NCBI RefSeq assembly: GCF_007830515.1
Contig: NZ_VLKT01000007.1
Coordinates: 1 to 64,000 of the forward strand
Direction: 5' to 3'
Origin: Mesorhizobium tianshanense
Lineage (GTDB): Bacteria; Pseudomonadota; Alphaproteobacteria; Rhizobiales; Rhizobiaceae
Length of the DNA: 64,000 bases
In this document: positions 55,315-64,000 of the stretch, one piece after another
Layout: the number at the start of each line of letters is the position of its first letter
Numbering within the stretch: position 1 is the first letter of the stretch
Notes under the pieces: generated by a model
What the model was told of the DNA's origin: nothing
Database searches by the model: none
Seen by the model: only the letters and a program-made list of their open reading frames with translations
Position numbers and translations under genes: made by a program

Positions 55315-56859
55315 TCAGGCCTGATCGTTGATCAGTCTTCTCAGCAATTCGAGCTCCTGTGCCAGCGTGTTGTCGACGCCCGAAAGATCCTCGATCTTGC
55401 GCACGGCATGCAGCACCGTCGTGTGGTCGCGGCCACCGAAACGCCGTCCGATCTCCGGCAGGGAGCGCGGCGTCATCACCTTCGACAGGTACATGGCGAC
55501 CTGCCGCGGCTTGACGATGGTGCGCGTGCGCCGGTTGGATAGAAGTTCTGTCTTCGACACATTGTAGTGGCGCGCGACGATGCGCTGGATGTCCTCGATA
55601 CGCACCCGCTTCGGCTCGCCCGAACGATAGATGTGGCCGAGGATCTCGTCGATGCGGTCAATGGTGATCTGCGGTTCGAACGACTGGCGGAACAGAAGCT
55701 GGTTGAATGCGCCTTCAAGTTCGCGCCCGCTGCCGGTCACCGTGCGGGCGACGTGGTTGAGGATGTCCTCCGAGATGTCGAGCGACGCATCGTCGGCCTT
55801 GGCCGTGGCAAGGCGCAGCTTGAGCATGCCAATGCGCATGGCGAAATCTGGCGCCGACATTTCGAGCGCGACGCCGCCGTTGAGGCGCGAGCGGACGCGG
55901 GGCTCCAGCGATTCCAGTTCCGATGGCGGCCGGTCGGCGGCGACCACCACCTGCTTGGCGCTGTCGAGCAGCATATTGATCAGATGGCAGAATTCATGCT
56001 GGATCGACTTGCCTTGCAGGAACTGCATGTCGTCGATGATAAGCAGGTCGATGTCGCGCAGCTGTTCTTTCAGCGTCAGCGCGTTGTTGTCGCGGATCGC
56101 GGTGGCGAACCGCCACATGAAATATTCGGCCGTGAGATAGACGACGCGCGACTTCGGGTTCTGCTTTAGCGATTCCGCTGCGATCGCCTGCAACAGGTGC
56201 GTCTTGCCCAGTCCCACGGTCGCGTGAAGAAAGAGCGGGTTGAAGCGCACCGCGCTCGACTGCGATTCGGCAACCGCTTTGGCGGCGGCGAAGGCGACCC
56301 GGTTCGACGGTCCCTCGATGAAGGAGCCGAACGTGTAGCGCGGGTCAAGCGGCGAACCGAGCACATTGTGCCTGAACTCGGTCTCTGCTGGCATTCCCGG
56401 GCGAGGTGCTGGTACCCGCTCCACCCTGCCGGGACCTGCTGTGCCCGCGGCCAGTGCCGTTTGCGCTTGCCTGGTCATCTTGCGTGCCGGGGCCACTTCG
56501 GGCTCGACGCTGTTGCGCCCCGGGCGGGTAGCGGTGCGCACGACGATCTCGACCTTGAGGATTTCGGGATCCTCGTGTTTCCACAACTCGGCGATGAGGT
56601 CGAGATAGTGACCGTTGATCCATGAGCGCAGGAAGGCGGTGGGCACCGAGATGCGGACAATGCCACGGGACGCCTCGGCGACCTTCATGCGTCCGAACCA
56701 GCTCGAATAGACCTCGGTTCCCAGACGCGCCTTCAACTGGGCCTTGACCCGGTCGAACTTCTGTTCCGCGTCGCTGGAAGCCAATATAGCGTCCCCTCCG
56801 GTTAAGGTTCCAGGAAATGGGAGGTCGCCCGTAAGCTCCCTTTCGATGCCGCTCTGCAT
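55315..56859 (-). CDS. dnaA: Chromosomal replication initiator DnaA
   Basis: The 514-aa initiator has domain I near residues 35-110 ('[23 protein letters not shown]'), a Pro/Ala-rich linker, and the AAA+ domain (Walker A '[15 protein letters not shown]', Walker B '[20 protein letters not shown]', '[17 protein letters not shown]'). DNA-binding domain IV contains the signature '[17 protein letters not shown]'. It unwinds the origin after binding DnaA boxes. ATG56859 was chosen because 'aaggaact' precedes it and the N-terminus '[15 protein letters not shown]' looks like rhizobial DnaA; ATG56919 would add 20 residues. Confidence 0.97.
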   Translation of the reverse strand: MQSGIERELTGDLPFPGTLTGGDAILASSDAEQKFDRVKAQLKARLGTEVYSSWFGRMKVAEASRGIVRISVPTAFLRSWINGHYLDLIAELWKHEDPEILKVEIVVRTATRPGRNSVEPEVAPARKMTRQAQTALAAGTAGPGRVERVPAPRPGMPAETEFRHNVLGSPLDPRYTFGSFIEGPSNRVAFAAAKAVAESQSSAVRFNPLFLHATVGLGKTHLLQAIAAESLKQNPKSRVVYLTAEYFMWRFATAIRDNNALTLKEQLRDIDLLIIDDMQFLQGKSIQHEFCHLINMLLDSAKQVVVAADRPPSELESLEPRVRSRLNGGVALEMSAPDFAMRIGMLKLRLATAKADDASLDISEDILNHVARTVTGSGRELEGAFNQLLFRQSFEPQITIDRIDEILGHIYRSGEPKRVRIEDIQRIVARHYNVSKTELLSNRRTRTIVKPRQVAMYLSKVMTPRSLPEIGRRFGGRDHTTVLHAVRKIEDLSGVDNTLAQELELLRRLINDQA

Positions 56860-57647
56860 GATCGAGTTCCTTGTCCTTTTGTACCTGTTTTCCGCCGGGA
56901 ATGCGCCTCCTGCATCCATGTTTCCGGCGACCGTGTCTTCGCTGCGACACCATCGCCGCCGCCGGCAGATGATGTCGCCTCGTTGTCGGGAACCGGCGCC
57001 GGCTCCTCAGAGCCAGCCCGTTTGGGTCATGTCAGGGCAATACAATTCCGTCCGGCGAAAACGCCGGTGCGTCATTGACCTGCCATTTACAGTTACGCCA
57101 ATCCCCTACCGTATCGAAAGACAAACCAAACCCGGCGCGGAAATGATCCACGTCGTGAATTCTGCCATTTTGAGCTGGCCGATTCAGGCTGGGTTAAGGG
57201 CCAACGGCCCGTCCCTCTCGATAGACCGACATTAGCGAAATCGTTGTGGATAGGGCAAGGCCACGACTAACGGATTTTTAAGGAATGTGGTTACCCCAGA
57301 CCGGTTCGAAGCCTGCGTTGCACGGGCGTATTTTGACAAAGCCATTGTGATTCAAACCCTTTTCCGGCGAATGTGAAAAAGGCCACACCGCGCGAAATTT
57401 TCTGAAATAATTTTCTTGACAGCCACTTGTCCCCCATCCCTTGCGCACGATGTGAACAAGTTGTGGATGACTATCTATAAGTTATTGAAAAATAATGGAA
57501 ATTTTTGACAGGCGATGTTTTCGCCGTGGGCGCGTTCAGCGGCTGCGAATATCAGCGGGCATGTATATGCCGGCAAAGCATTTCGGACTTTGAAATCCAT
57601 GCCGAGTGTCATTCGCGGGCTTTCTTTTTAAGTACTTGCCGGCAAAC
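56860..57647. promoter_or_regulatory. dnaA upstream region with DnaA-box-like sites and an AT-rich tract
   Basis: This 0.79-kb stretch has no gene. Its far half carries sites one base from the DnaA-box consensus on the plus strand: 'tgtggatag' (57245-57253), 'tgtgaacaa' (57451-57459) and 'tgtggatga' (57462-57470). The last two are only 11 bp apart and abut an AT-rich stretch (57463-57520). This could serve dnaA autoregulation or replication initiation; rhizobial origins are usually near hemE, which is not in the window. Confidence 0.45.
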
Positions 57648-57675
57648 GAAAAAACCCGGCGTTAGCGGCCGGGCT
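57648..57675 (-). terminator. Rho-independent terminator of rpsT
   Basis: On the minus strand 'cccggc' and 'gccggg' form a stem (loop 'cgctaac') followed by six T residues. It begins about 29 bp after the rpsT stop. Confidence 0.9.
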
Positions 57676-57703
57676 TGAAGAAGACCAGTTCAGGAAAGGG
57701 ATA

Positions 57704-57970
57704 TCAGGCCGACAGCACCTTGAGTCGCTGGGCCAGGCGCGACACCTTCCGGGACGCTGTATTCTTATGTATCACGCCCTTGGTCGCGGCGCGCATCAAC
57801 TCCGGCTCCGCCACCTTGAAAGCAGCCTGCGCGGCAGCCTTGTCGCCCGAGGCGAGCGCCTCTTCAACCTGGCGGACATAAGTCCGTACGCGCGAGCGGC
57901 GATTCTTGTTGATCGCCGTGCGGCGGGCGATCTTGCGCGTTGCCTTTTTGGCCGAGGAGGTATTGGCCAT
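57704..57970 (-). CDS. rpsT: 30S ribosomal protein S20
   Basis: The 88-aa basic protein starts '[43 protein letters not shown]' and ends '[18 protein letters not shown]', matching S20. It binds the 5' domain of 16S rRNA. ATG57970 has 'agagagg' upstream. Position upstream of dnaA is typical of alphaproteobacteria. Confidence 0.97.
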   Translation of the reverse strand: MANTSSAKKATRKIARRTAINKNRRSRVRTYVRQVEEALASGDKAAAQAAFKVAEPELMRAATKGVIHKNTASRKVSRLAQRLKVLSA

Positions 57971-58152
57971 GATGCCTCTCTTCTGATCTGGTGGGCGCTT
58001 GCGGGATGCCGCAGGGCGCAAAAAACAAACGGGCAGCCACAGGGCCGCCTCGGTTGGTGCGGCTTATAGTTCAGCTTTTCCGGCGCGTCAACGCTGCTTC
58101 GGCTTCTTTTTGGCTGCTGCTGTCGCTCGCCTCCGGCCGCCGCCCTCACGAT

Positions 58153-58926
58153 CTACCGGTTCGTGAAATTCGGCTTCCGCTTCTCGGCAAAGGCCGCCAT
58201 GCCTTCCTTCTGGTCGTCGAGCGCAAACAGCGAGTGAAACAGCCGGCGTTCGAACCACAGCCCTTCGGCCAGTGTCGTTTCATAGGCGCGGTTGACGGCC
58301 TCTTTCGCCATCATCACCGACGGCAGCGAAAAATCGGCTATCTTGGCCGCCGCCTTCAGCGCTTCCTCGAGCAGCTCGCCGGCAGGCACGACGCGCGACA
58401 CCAGGCCGGAACGCTCGGCCTCTGCAGCATCCATCATCCGCCCGGTCAGGCACATGTCCATCGCCTTCGACTTGCCGACGAAACGGGTCAGACGCTGTGA
58501 TCCGCCCATGCCCGGCATGACGCCGAGCGTGATCTCGGGCTGGCCGAACTTGGCGTTGTCGGCGGCGATGATGAAATCGCACATCATCGCCAGTTCGCAG
58601 CCGCCGCCGAGCGCATAGCCGGCCACCGCCGCGATAACAGGCTTGCGCGTCCGGGTGAACTCTTCCCAGCCGACAAAGAAGTCCTGGACATAGGCGTCGA
58701 CAAAGGAGATCGCCTGCATTTCCTTGATGTCCGCGCCCGCCGCGAAGGCTTTTTCGGAGCCGGTGATGACCATCGCGCCGATGCCGGCATCCGCGCAGAA
58801 GCCGTTCACGGCCGCGACCACTTCCGCCAGGACCTGCGAGTTCAGCGCGTTGAGCGCCTTCGGCCGGTTCAGCGTGATCAGCCCGACCTTGCCGCGGGTC
58901 TCCACGATGATCGTTTCATAGGCCAT
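58153..58926 (-). CDS. Enoyl-CoA hydratase/isomerase
   Basis: The 257-aa crotonase has '[23 protein letters not shown]', the oxyanion-hole region '[10 protein letters not shown]', and both catalytic Glu residues in '[19 protein letters not shown]' and '[25 protein letters not shown]'. It closely resembles short-chain enoyl-CoA hydratases that hydrate crotonyl-CoA in fatty-acid oxidation. ATG58926 has 'gaggag' upstream. Conserved beside mutM and rpsT. Confidence 0.93.
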   Translation of the reverse strand: MAYETIIVETRGKVGLITLNRPKALNALNSQVLAEVVAAVNGFCADAGIGAMVITGSEKAFAAGADIKEMQAISFVDAYVQDFFVGWEEFTRTRKPVIAAVAGYALGGGCELAMMCDFIIAADNAKFGQPEITLGVMPGMGGSQRLTRFVGKSKAMDMCLTGRMMDAAEAERSGLVSRVVPAGELLEEALKAAAKIADFSLPSVMMAKEAVNRAYETTLAEGLWFERRLFHSLFALDDQKEGMAAFAEKRKPNFTNR

Positions 58927-58990
58927 GACTGTATCTCCTCGCTCGGTCATCTGCTTGCAGCCGGCACCTGGCTCATATCTGGCACCTAAC

Positions 58991-59899
58991 TTACAATTGG
59001 CAGGTCCGGCAATAGAATGTGGAACGCCCGCTTTGCACGATGCGCTCTATCTGGCCGCCGCAGCCGGGCTTGGAGCAGGGTTCGCCCTCGCGATCATAGA
59101 CCGCGAAGGAATGCTGGAAATAACCCAGGGACCCGTCGGTCTGCATATAGTCGCGCAGCGACGATCCGCCAGCGGCGATCGCATCGGCGATCACCGAGCG
59201 GATTGCTTCGGCCAAGGCGTCGCTCTGCTGCTTGGCCTTCTTTCCAGGCTTTGCGACTGTGCCCGCCTCGCGCAACGGCGACAAGCCGGCCCGCCACAGG
59301 GCTTCCGACACATAGATATTGCCGAGCCCGGCGATCAGCCGCTGGTCGAGAAGTGCTGCCTTCAGCGGCGACTTCCGGCCTTTCAACAGCGAGGCGAGCA
59401 GCCCGCCGTCCAACGTGTTGCCTGTCGGCTCGACGCCCAGTCCTGCCAGCATCGGATGCGTGTCGGGCGCCCCTTCCGAAAACAGCATGAATCCGAAACG
59501 GCGCGGGTCGTTGAAGATCACGCGGGATCGGGCGCCTTCGGGAGAGACGACATCGAAGACGACATGATCATGCACCGCACTTTTCGAGCGCTCGTGATAA
59601 AACTCGCCCAACATTTCGCTGCTGTCGGGCATTTCGCCGCCATCGGACGTCTCGATGCGGAACGAGCCCGACATGCCGAGATGGCAGATCAGCACCGGGC
59701 CGCCTTCCAGGTGCATCGTCAGGTATTTTGCCCGGCGACCGAGCGCCGTAATCGTCTTGCCGGTCAGCCTCTCCAAGAATTTTTCGGGGAACGGAAAACG
59801 CAGGTCGGGCCGGCGTGCCTCGACGCGGGTGATGCGAGCGCCTTCCAGGACCGGCTGCAGGCCGCGCCGGACCGTTTCGACCTCAGGCAACTCAGGCAT
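58991..59899 (-). CDS. mutM: Formamidopyrimidine-DNA glycosylase
   Basis: The 302-aa repair enzyme begins '[14 protein letters not shown]', with the catalytic Pro2/Glu3. It has '[18 protein letters not shown]' (H2TH) and a C-terminal zinc finger with Cys pairs in '[28 protein letters not shown]'. It removes 8-oxoguanine and nicks the strand. Its start overlaps the deoB stop by 8 bp, so the two are coupled. Confidence 0.97.
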   Translation of the reverse strand: MPELPEVETVRRGLQPVLEGARITRVEARRPDLRFPFPEKFLERLTGKTITALGRRAKYLTMHLEGGPVLICHLGMSGSFRIETSDGGEMPDSSEMLGEFYHERSKSAVHDHVVFDVVSPEGARSRVIFNDPRRFGFMLFSEGAPDTHPMLAGLGVEPTGNTLDGGLLASLLKGRKSPLKAALLDQRLIAGLGNIYVSEALWRAGLSPLREAGTVAKPGKKAKQQSDALAEAIRSVIADAIAAGGSSLRDYMQTDGSLGYFQHSFAVYDREGEPCSKPGCGGQIERIVQSGRSTFYCRTCQL

Positions 59900-61130
59900 G
59901 GCCGCCTATCGTCGCATAGAAGGAAGTGCCGTGGCGGCCACGTACCAGCCCAAGGTGTTCGGCGACGGTTTCACCGATGTCGGCGAACGTCGCACGGAGC
60001 CCGATATCGCCGCCAAAACCCGGGCCCGTGCCGATCACCGGAATGCGTTCGCGCGTATGATCGGTGCCGTGCCAGGTCGGATCGTTGCCATGGTCGGCCG
60101 TGAGGATGAGAAGATCGCCCTGCCTCAGCTGCGCAAGCGCCTCCGGCAGCCGCCGATCGAAAGCCTCCAGCGCGGCGGCATAGCCGGCAACGTCGCGGCG
60201 GTGGCCGAACTCGGTGTCGAAATCGACGAAATTGGCGAAGACGAGATCGCCGTCGCCCGCGTCGTTCATCGCGCCCAGCGCCTTGTCGAACATCGCCATG
60301 TTGCCAGCGGCCTTGCGCACCTCCGAAATGCCGCGATGGGCGAAGATGTCGCCGATCTTGCCGACCGCGATGACGCGGCTGCCGCGCGCCGTCAGCCGGT
60401 CGAGCAGGGTCGGCTCCGGCGGCGGCACCGAATAGTCCCGGCGGTTGTGCGTCCGTTCGAAGCTGGCGGCGGTTTCCCCAATGAAAGGCCGTGCGATCAC
60501 TCGTCCGATATTCAGCGGATCGACCAGCCTGCGCACCACCTTGCAGAATTCATAGAGCCGTTCCAGGCCGAAGTGAACTTCATGCGCGGCGATCTGCAGG
60601 ACGGAGTCGACCGAAGTGTAGCAGATCGGCTTGCCGGTGCGGATATGCTCCTCGCCGAACCGCTCGATGATCTCGGTACCCGGGGCATGGCAATTGCCGA
60701 GAATGCCCGGCATCCCTCCTTCGCGGATGATCGCTTCAGACAGTTCGGCCGGAAAGGCGGGAACCGTGTCCGGGAAATAGCCCCAGTCGAATCGGACTGG
60801 CAGGGCGGCGATTTCCCAATGGCCCGATGGCGTGTCCTTGCCGCTCGAAATCTCCTGCGCCGCGCCATGGAAGGCGGAGGCGAGCTGGGCCTTGGCGCCG
60901 TCGCCGAAGATAAATCCCGTCGCGGTTTTCGCCGCGCGGCCCAGACCGAGCGAGAGCATGTTGGGTACGAAGAGCGGCCCTTTGCGCAGCCCCGCGCGAT
61001 CCGCGCGCCCTTCCGCGCAGGCTTTGACGATGTGTCCGAACGTGTTGGAACCGGCGTCGCCATAGCGCTCGGCGTCGGCCGCGCCGCCGATGCCGAAGGA
61101 ATCGAGAACGAAAAGGAAGGCGCGCGCCAT
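59892..61130 (-). CDS. deoB: Phosphopentomutase
   Basis: The 412-aa alkaline-phosphatase-superfamily enzyme starts '[34 protein letters not shown]', which supplies metal ligands and the nucleophile region. It ends with the '[23 protein letters not shown]' metal site. It interconverts ribose-1- and ribose-5-phosphate in nucleoside salvage. I expect ubiE/ubiB upstream of mutM in related genomes; here deoB occupies that place, next to pilus genes. Confidence 0.96.
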   Translation of the reverse strand: MARAFLFVLDSFGIGGAADAERYGDAGSNTFGHIVKACAEGRADRAGLRKGPLFVPNMLSLGLGRAAKTATGFIFGDGAKAQLASAFHGAAQEISSGKDTPSGHWEIAALPVRFDWGYFPDTVPAFPAELSEAIIREGGMPGILGNCHAPGTEIIERFGEEHIRTGKPICYTSVDSVLQIAAHEVHFGLERLYEFCKVVRRLVDPLNIGRVIARPFIGETAASFERTHNRRDYSVPPPEPTLLDRLTARGSRVIAVGKIGDIFAHRGISEVRKAAGNMAMFDKALGAMNDAGDGDLVFANFVDFDTEFGHRRDVAGYAAALEAFDRRLPEALAQLRQGDLLILTADHGNDPTWHGTDHTRERIPVIGTGPGFGGDIGLRATFADIGETVAEHLGLVRGRHGTSFYATIGGHA

Positions 61131-61280
61131 TGCAGGGATTCGTTATTATTGTCTGTCCGCCCAGACATAGGGATCTGCGCCGCCATTGGCAATTCGGAAC
61201 CAGGCGGCTTGGCGCGATAGTTGAGATGTGGCGAAATGCCTGTGCGTGCACGGATCGACGAAAAAACCGACGGGATTCAC

Positions 61281-62198
61281 ATGGCGCGTGCCTTGAAGGC
61301 CTCTGCAGCCGTCATGACGATACTGGGCGCGTCCTGGTCAAACCCGGCACGTGCCGATTGGCGGGATGACATCGGCACGTTTCGTGCCGGCATCGTCGCC
61401 GATCCCGGCGCCGGCGGCACCGTTCCGGGTCTGGCGCTGTTGACTGATGCCTACACCAAGGCGCTCGGCATGAAGGTGGAGTTTGTCGTTGCCCGCGATT
61501 ACGCGGCGCTGATCGAGGCGCAGGCCGATGCCCGCGTCGACTATGCGGTCTATTCGGCGATGGCCTACGCCACCGCCTCCGAACGCTGCGACTGCGTCGA
61601 GCCTCTTGTGGCGCCTGTCGATTCCGACGGCGCGATCGGCATCCGCTCCGTTTTGCTGACGCGGGACGGCAAGGTCCCCGATCTGGCCGCGATGGAAGGA
61701 CATCGGGTCGCCATGGCGCCTCCCGACAGCGTCGGCGGTTCTCTATTGCCGCTTGCCGGGTTGGCCGCCGAAGGCGTCAAGGTCGCTGAGAACGCGTCAT
61801 TTCTGACGCACGCCAGTTCGGCTGCGGCGGCTGAAACGATGCTGGTCGACGGCGAGGCCGATGCCATGTTCGGCTGGGTGCCGGCGGTGGCCGACGGCCA
61901 GCCTGCAGTGCCGGGCGGCACGGTGGCCAGGCTGGAAGTAGCGGGGCTTTCGAAAGCAGCGCTTCAGGTCGTGTGGACGTCCGGCCTGCTGCGATATGGT
62001 CCCCATGCCGTCCGCAGCGACCTCGACCCCGAGGCCAAGCGTCGGCTCACCGTATTCCTCACCAATCTCAAATCGATGGCGCCGGATGTCTACGATCTTC
62101 TGGAATCGAAACATTCCGGCGGCTTCGCCGTTGCCGGCCCAAAGGATTACGCGATGGCGGCGGCCATGGTGCGTTTTGTGTCAGGCAACGGTCGATAG
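61281..62198 (+). CDS. PhnD-like phosphate/phosphonate-type substrate-binding protein (orphan)
   Basis: The 305-aa precursor has a short signal peptide ('SAAVMTILGASWSNPARA') and a type-2 periplasmic-binding fold of the PhnD/SsuA type: 'FRAGIVADPGAGGTVPGLALLTDAYTKALGMKVEFVVARDYAALIEAQADARVDYAVYSAMAYA', 'HRVAMAPPDSVGGSLLP', 'VDGEADAMFGWVPAV'. No permease or ATPase gene is adjacent, so it may serve a distant transporter or a sensor. ATG61281 is the likeliest start, without a strong ribosome binding site. Confidence 0.8.
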   Translation: MARALKASAAVMTILGASWSNPARADWRDDIGTFRAGIVADPGAGGTVPGLALLTDAYTKALGMKVEFVVARDYAALIEAQADARVDYAVYSAMAYATASERCDCVEPLVAPVDSDGAIGIRSVLLTRDGKVPDLAAMEGHRVAMAPPDSVGGSLLPLAGLAAEGVKVAENASFLTHASSAAAAETMLVDGEADAMFGWVPAVADGQPAVPGGTVARLEVAGLSKAALQVVWTSGLLRYGPHAVRSDLDPEAKRRLTVFLTNLKSMAPDVYDLLESKHSGGFAVAGPKDYAMAAAMVRFVSGNGR

Positions 62199-62229
62199 CA
62201 ATGGCGATCGGGGCCTGGAAACGGTCGTT

Positions 62230-62850
62230 TCAGCAGGAGCCGCAGGGAATCGTCGGGTTCCTGCGGGGCCTGAGATAATAGGTTTCGCCCATCGAGATGT
62301 GGGCGAAGGCAGAGCTCAATCCGAGCCGGTTTGCGCTGTCTGCCGACCAGGTGATGATAGGCTCGTAGGAGAGATTGCTTTCAACGCGAACGAGAAAGGT
62401 GCCCTTGATCTTGAGCGCCGGTGGAACCGTGGTGACGGAGTCCTTGGCGGCGCCGGCGCTAAAAACACCGCCGACCATCTTGCGTGACCATACGACCAGC
62501 ACCTTCGGCGTCGTTTCGTTGGTGATCTCTATCGCGGTGATGGTGATTTCCGGGGTTGATCGATTGTAGGGCTGAAGGGTGGAGTTGCCGATCTGCATCA
62601 TCGCATCGAGTTCGGCCGCCTCGACGGTCTGCCGCTGTGTGACGAGATCCGCCACCATGCTGCCGACGCGGCTGACCTTCTTGCTGGTCTCGATGGCTTG
62701 CGAGGCTTCCATGGTCATGAAGTACATGATCAGCAGCACAGGCACGATGAAGGCAAACTCAACGGCCGCGACACCGCGGCGATCGCGGTAGAACCGGATT
62801 GCTTTCGTGCAAATCCCGGCGATCCCCCCATGTGCCCCCGCACGAACCAT
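62230..62850 (-). CDS. TadE/TadG-like pilus assembly protein
   Basis: The 206-aa protein has one N-terminal membrane segment in the TadE-like context 'FYRDRRGVAAVEFAFIVPVLLIMYFMTMEASQAIETSKKVSR'. The Glu in 'AAVEFAFIVP' is the prepilin-peptidase-type residue of TadE/F pseudopilins. The periplasmic part is mostly beta ('ITAIEITNETTPKVLVVWSRKMV'). It belongs with the next gene to a Tad/Flp pilus system. ATG62850 follows 'aaggacgag'; TTG62877 is an alternative. Confidence 0.85.
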   Translation of the reverse strand: MVRAGAHGGIAGICTKAIRFYRDRRGVAAVEFAFIVPVLLIMYFMTMEASQAIETSKKVSRVGSMVADLVTQRQTVEAAELDAMMQIGNSTLQPYNRSTPEITITAIEITNETTPKVLVVWSRKMVGGVFSAGAAKDSVTTVPPALKIKGTFLVRVESNLSYEPIITWSADSANRLGLSSAFAHISMGETYYLRPRRNPTIPCGSC

Positions 62851-62887
62851 GCCCTCGTCCTTTTCCCACTCACGCAACGGCGCGGTT

Positions 62888-63445
62888 TCAGTTGTCGAAT
62901 GGCTCGTTCTGCCAGGTCACGGATGCGAAATGCAGTGTCTTGCCGTCTTTCAGATTGGCGATCGACTTGGCCATGAAATCGGTCATGACAGGCCATTTGT
63001 AAAAAACCCGCAGCATGTTTATTGATTCAGCCAATCCTGGGGATACCGTAAAAGTCGCGGGGTTCGTGCCCGTCAGCACGATTTCGCGGTCCTGTATCTT
63101 GAAGCCCGCCTTGGCCGCATCGGCAAAGGTCGGATATTCGCGCAAATCCACCTCCAATCCGGGGCAGTCCTTGGCGACCATGATCTCCAGCCGGCTGCAG
63201 ATCATGGTCTTCAGCGTGGCCTCGGTCATGTCGGCCTGCCTTATCTGGCCCGTCCGCAGCTGGCGCGCGACGTCGTCGGTGATATTGGCCATCACCTCCT
63301 GACCGGCAAATGAAATGCAGCTCTCCAGGATGGCAAAGACGAGAAGCGCAAACGGCACCGCAAGCATCGCGAATTCCAAAGCCGTGCTGCCGCGCCGGTC
63401 GCCAAGGAATCGCGCGGAAAGGCTAGCTCGTCCTGCTTTGCTCAT
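62888..63445 (-). CDS. tadE: TadE-like pilus assembly protein
   Basis: The 185-aa protein has the pseudopilin-like N-terminus 'FLGDRRGSTALEFAMLAVPFALLVFAILESCISFAGQEVM' and a periplasmic domain with two Cys ('ICSRLEIMVAKDCPG'). Tad pseudopilins are processed by TadV/CpaA and needed for Flp pilus assembly and surface attachment. It is 37 bp upstream of the second TadE-like gene on the same strand. Confidence 0.87.
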   Translation of the reverse strand: MSKAGRASLSARFLGDRRGSTALEFAMLAVPFALLVFAILESCISFAGQEVMANITDDVARQLRTGQIRQADMTEATLKTMICSRLEIMVAKDCPGLEVDLREYPTFADAAKAGFKIQDREIVLTGTNPATFTVSPGLAESINMLRVFYKWPVMTDFMAKSIANLKDGKTLHFASVTWQNEPFDN

Positions 63446-63596
63446 GTCCCGTCTCTACCGATCCTGAAGAGGTGTCGGAGGAAACATTAGCGGAAACCCA
63501 TTGAAGTGCGGTTTGGATGATCGTTAAATTCGACGGGAAGGTTTTAATCGGCCGATAACCGAAGCGTCATTTTGGCGAGCGAGACGGCCCGGTCGC

Positions 63597-64000
63597 CTAC
63601 CGGCCGGCGCTCATCTCGGCCTCGGAGGCCTTCTCCGCATCGCTTTTATACGAACTCTCGCAATAAGGCGTGCAGGACATGGTCTGTATTTCGGCACGTC
63701 GATAGATGCGCACCGACGACGCGTCCTGCCGCACGACGGTGATCTGCTCGTCGACGATCGGCTGGCCCTCCTGATCGAGGACGACGAGGTTGGTGACGCC
63801 AAAGCCCTTGCCCGTCAGCACGATCGTCGAAGCATCCTGCACGGACGCGTCGGCGATTGCCGGATTGCCGACGACGATCGTGTCGGCGGCGCGCGATAAT
63901 TTGACGATCTTCGCCTGGTTCATCGTGACCTCGATGCCGGCGCCAGCCATGGCCGGCGCGACGAAGGTTGCGGCGGCAAGAAGCGCGGCAATCGGAAATG
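63597..64000 (-). CDS. CpaC/RcpA N-terminal-type pilus secretin-associated protein (5' end outside the window)
   Basis: The frame is open from the window edge. The visible part begins within a signal peptide ('AALLAAATFVAPAMA'), then the secretin N-terminal domain 'IEVTMNQAKIVKLSRAADTIVVGNPAIADASVQDASTIVLTGKGFGVTNLVVLDQEGQPIVDEQITV'. It stops at 63597 after a Cys-containing tail ('SCTPYCES'), so it holds only the N-terminal (BON-like/T2SS N) domain and no secretin pore. It lies next to the TadE genes and probably belongs to the same Tad system. Confidence 0.82.
   Translation of the reverse strand, partial: FPIAALLAAATFVAPAMAGAGIEVTMNQAKIVKLSRAADTIVVGNPAIADASVQDASTIVLTGKGFGVTNLVVLDQEGQPIVDEQITVVRQDASSVRIYRRAEIQTMSCTPYCESSYKSDAEKASEAEMSAGR

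Noticed and set aside
1..64000. CRISPR arrays, tRNA or rRNA genes, complete insertion sequences, prophage
   Set aside because: No regularly spaced direct repeats, cloverleaf-like segments, transposase or phage genes were recognised. Only the group II intron tail and short palindromes look mobile.

Overview
The window is 64 kb of GC-rich chromosomal DNA from an alphaproteobacterium of the order Hyphomicrobiales (Rhizobiales), most likely Mesorhizobium or a close relative. The reasons are: an Irr-type Fur regulator beside fabA-fabB-fabI; an ICE/Irr-box palindrome; a DnaX without its zinc-site cysteines; the order lnt-xre-metK-trmB-rimP-nusA-infB-rbfA-truB-rpsO-pnp; dnaA-dnaN-recF beside rpsT; and many short palindromic intergenic repeats of the type I associate with Mesorhizobium. 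The genus is an inference; nothing was searched. No tRNA, rRNA, CRISPR array, prophage or complete insertion sequence was recognised.

Layout. 0-0.35 kb: 3' end of a group II intron (maturase C-terminus, domains V and VI). 0.4-6.6 kb: SRP RNA, dnaX, ybaB, two accessory genes (unknown protein, SleB-like lipoprotein hydrolase), recR and an MltB-like transglycosylase. 6.8-13.5 kb: a five-gene family-5 peptide-type ABC importer followed by a GabT-like aminotransferase. 13.7-21.5 kb: a ferredoxin-reductase-like flavoprotein, then an iron operon behind a perfect Irr-box palindrome: small ORF, imelysin, bfd, bacterioferritin, di-heme oxidoreductase, second imelysin, Tat-exported DUF1513 protein. 21.6-30.7 kb: housekeeping run tsaB-rimI-plsC-miaB-phoH-ybeY-corC-VOC-lnt-xre. 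31-45 kb: metK, trmB, then the translation/RNA block rimP-nusA-ylxR-infB-rbfA-truB-(frameshifted corA)-rpsO-pnp. 45-50 kb: RsmC-like methyltransferase, fabA-fabB-fabI on the minus strand, divergent irr, and an SH3-domain protein. 50-61 kb: hydroxyacid dehydrogenase, GNAT, moeB-like gene, recF-dnaN-dnaA, rpsT, enoyl-CoA hydratase, mutM and deoB, mostly minus strand. 61-64 kb: an orphan PhnD-like binding protein and the edge of a Tad/Flp pilus cluster (two TadE-like proteins and a CpaC N-terminal-type protein cut by the window edge).

The most interesting biology is the Irr-box iron operon. It combines periplasmic imelysin/di-heme proteins of poorly understood function with cytosolic iron storage and release (Bfr and Bfd), and its likely regulator Irr lies in the same window. 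A small upstream ORF has a good ribosome binding site. The second imelysin carries a palindromic repeat inside its N-terminal coding sequence, an apparently exapted mobile palindrome. Other points are a frameshifted corA, a terminator-like hairpin just before metK, and DnaA-box-like sites in the 0.84-kb gap upstream of dnaA.
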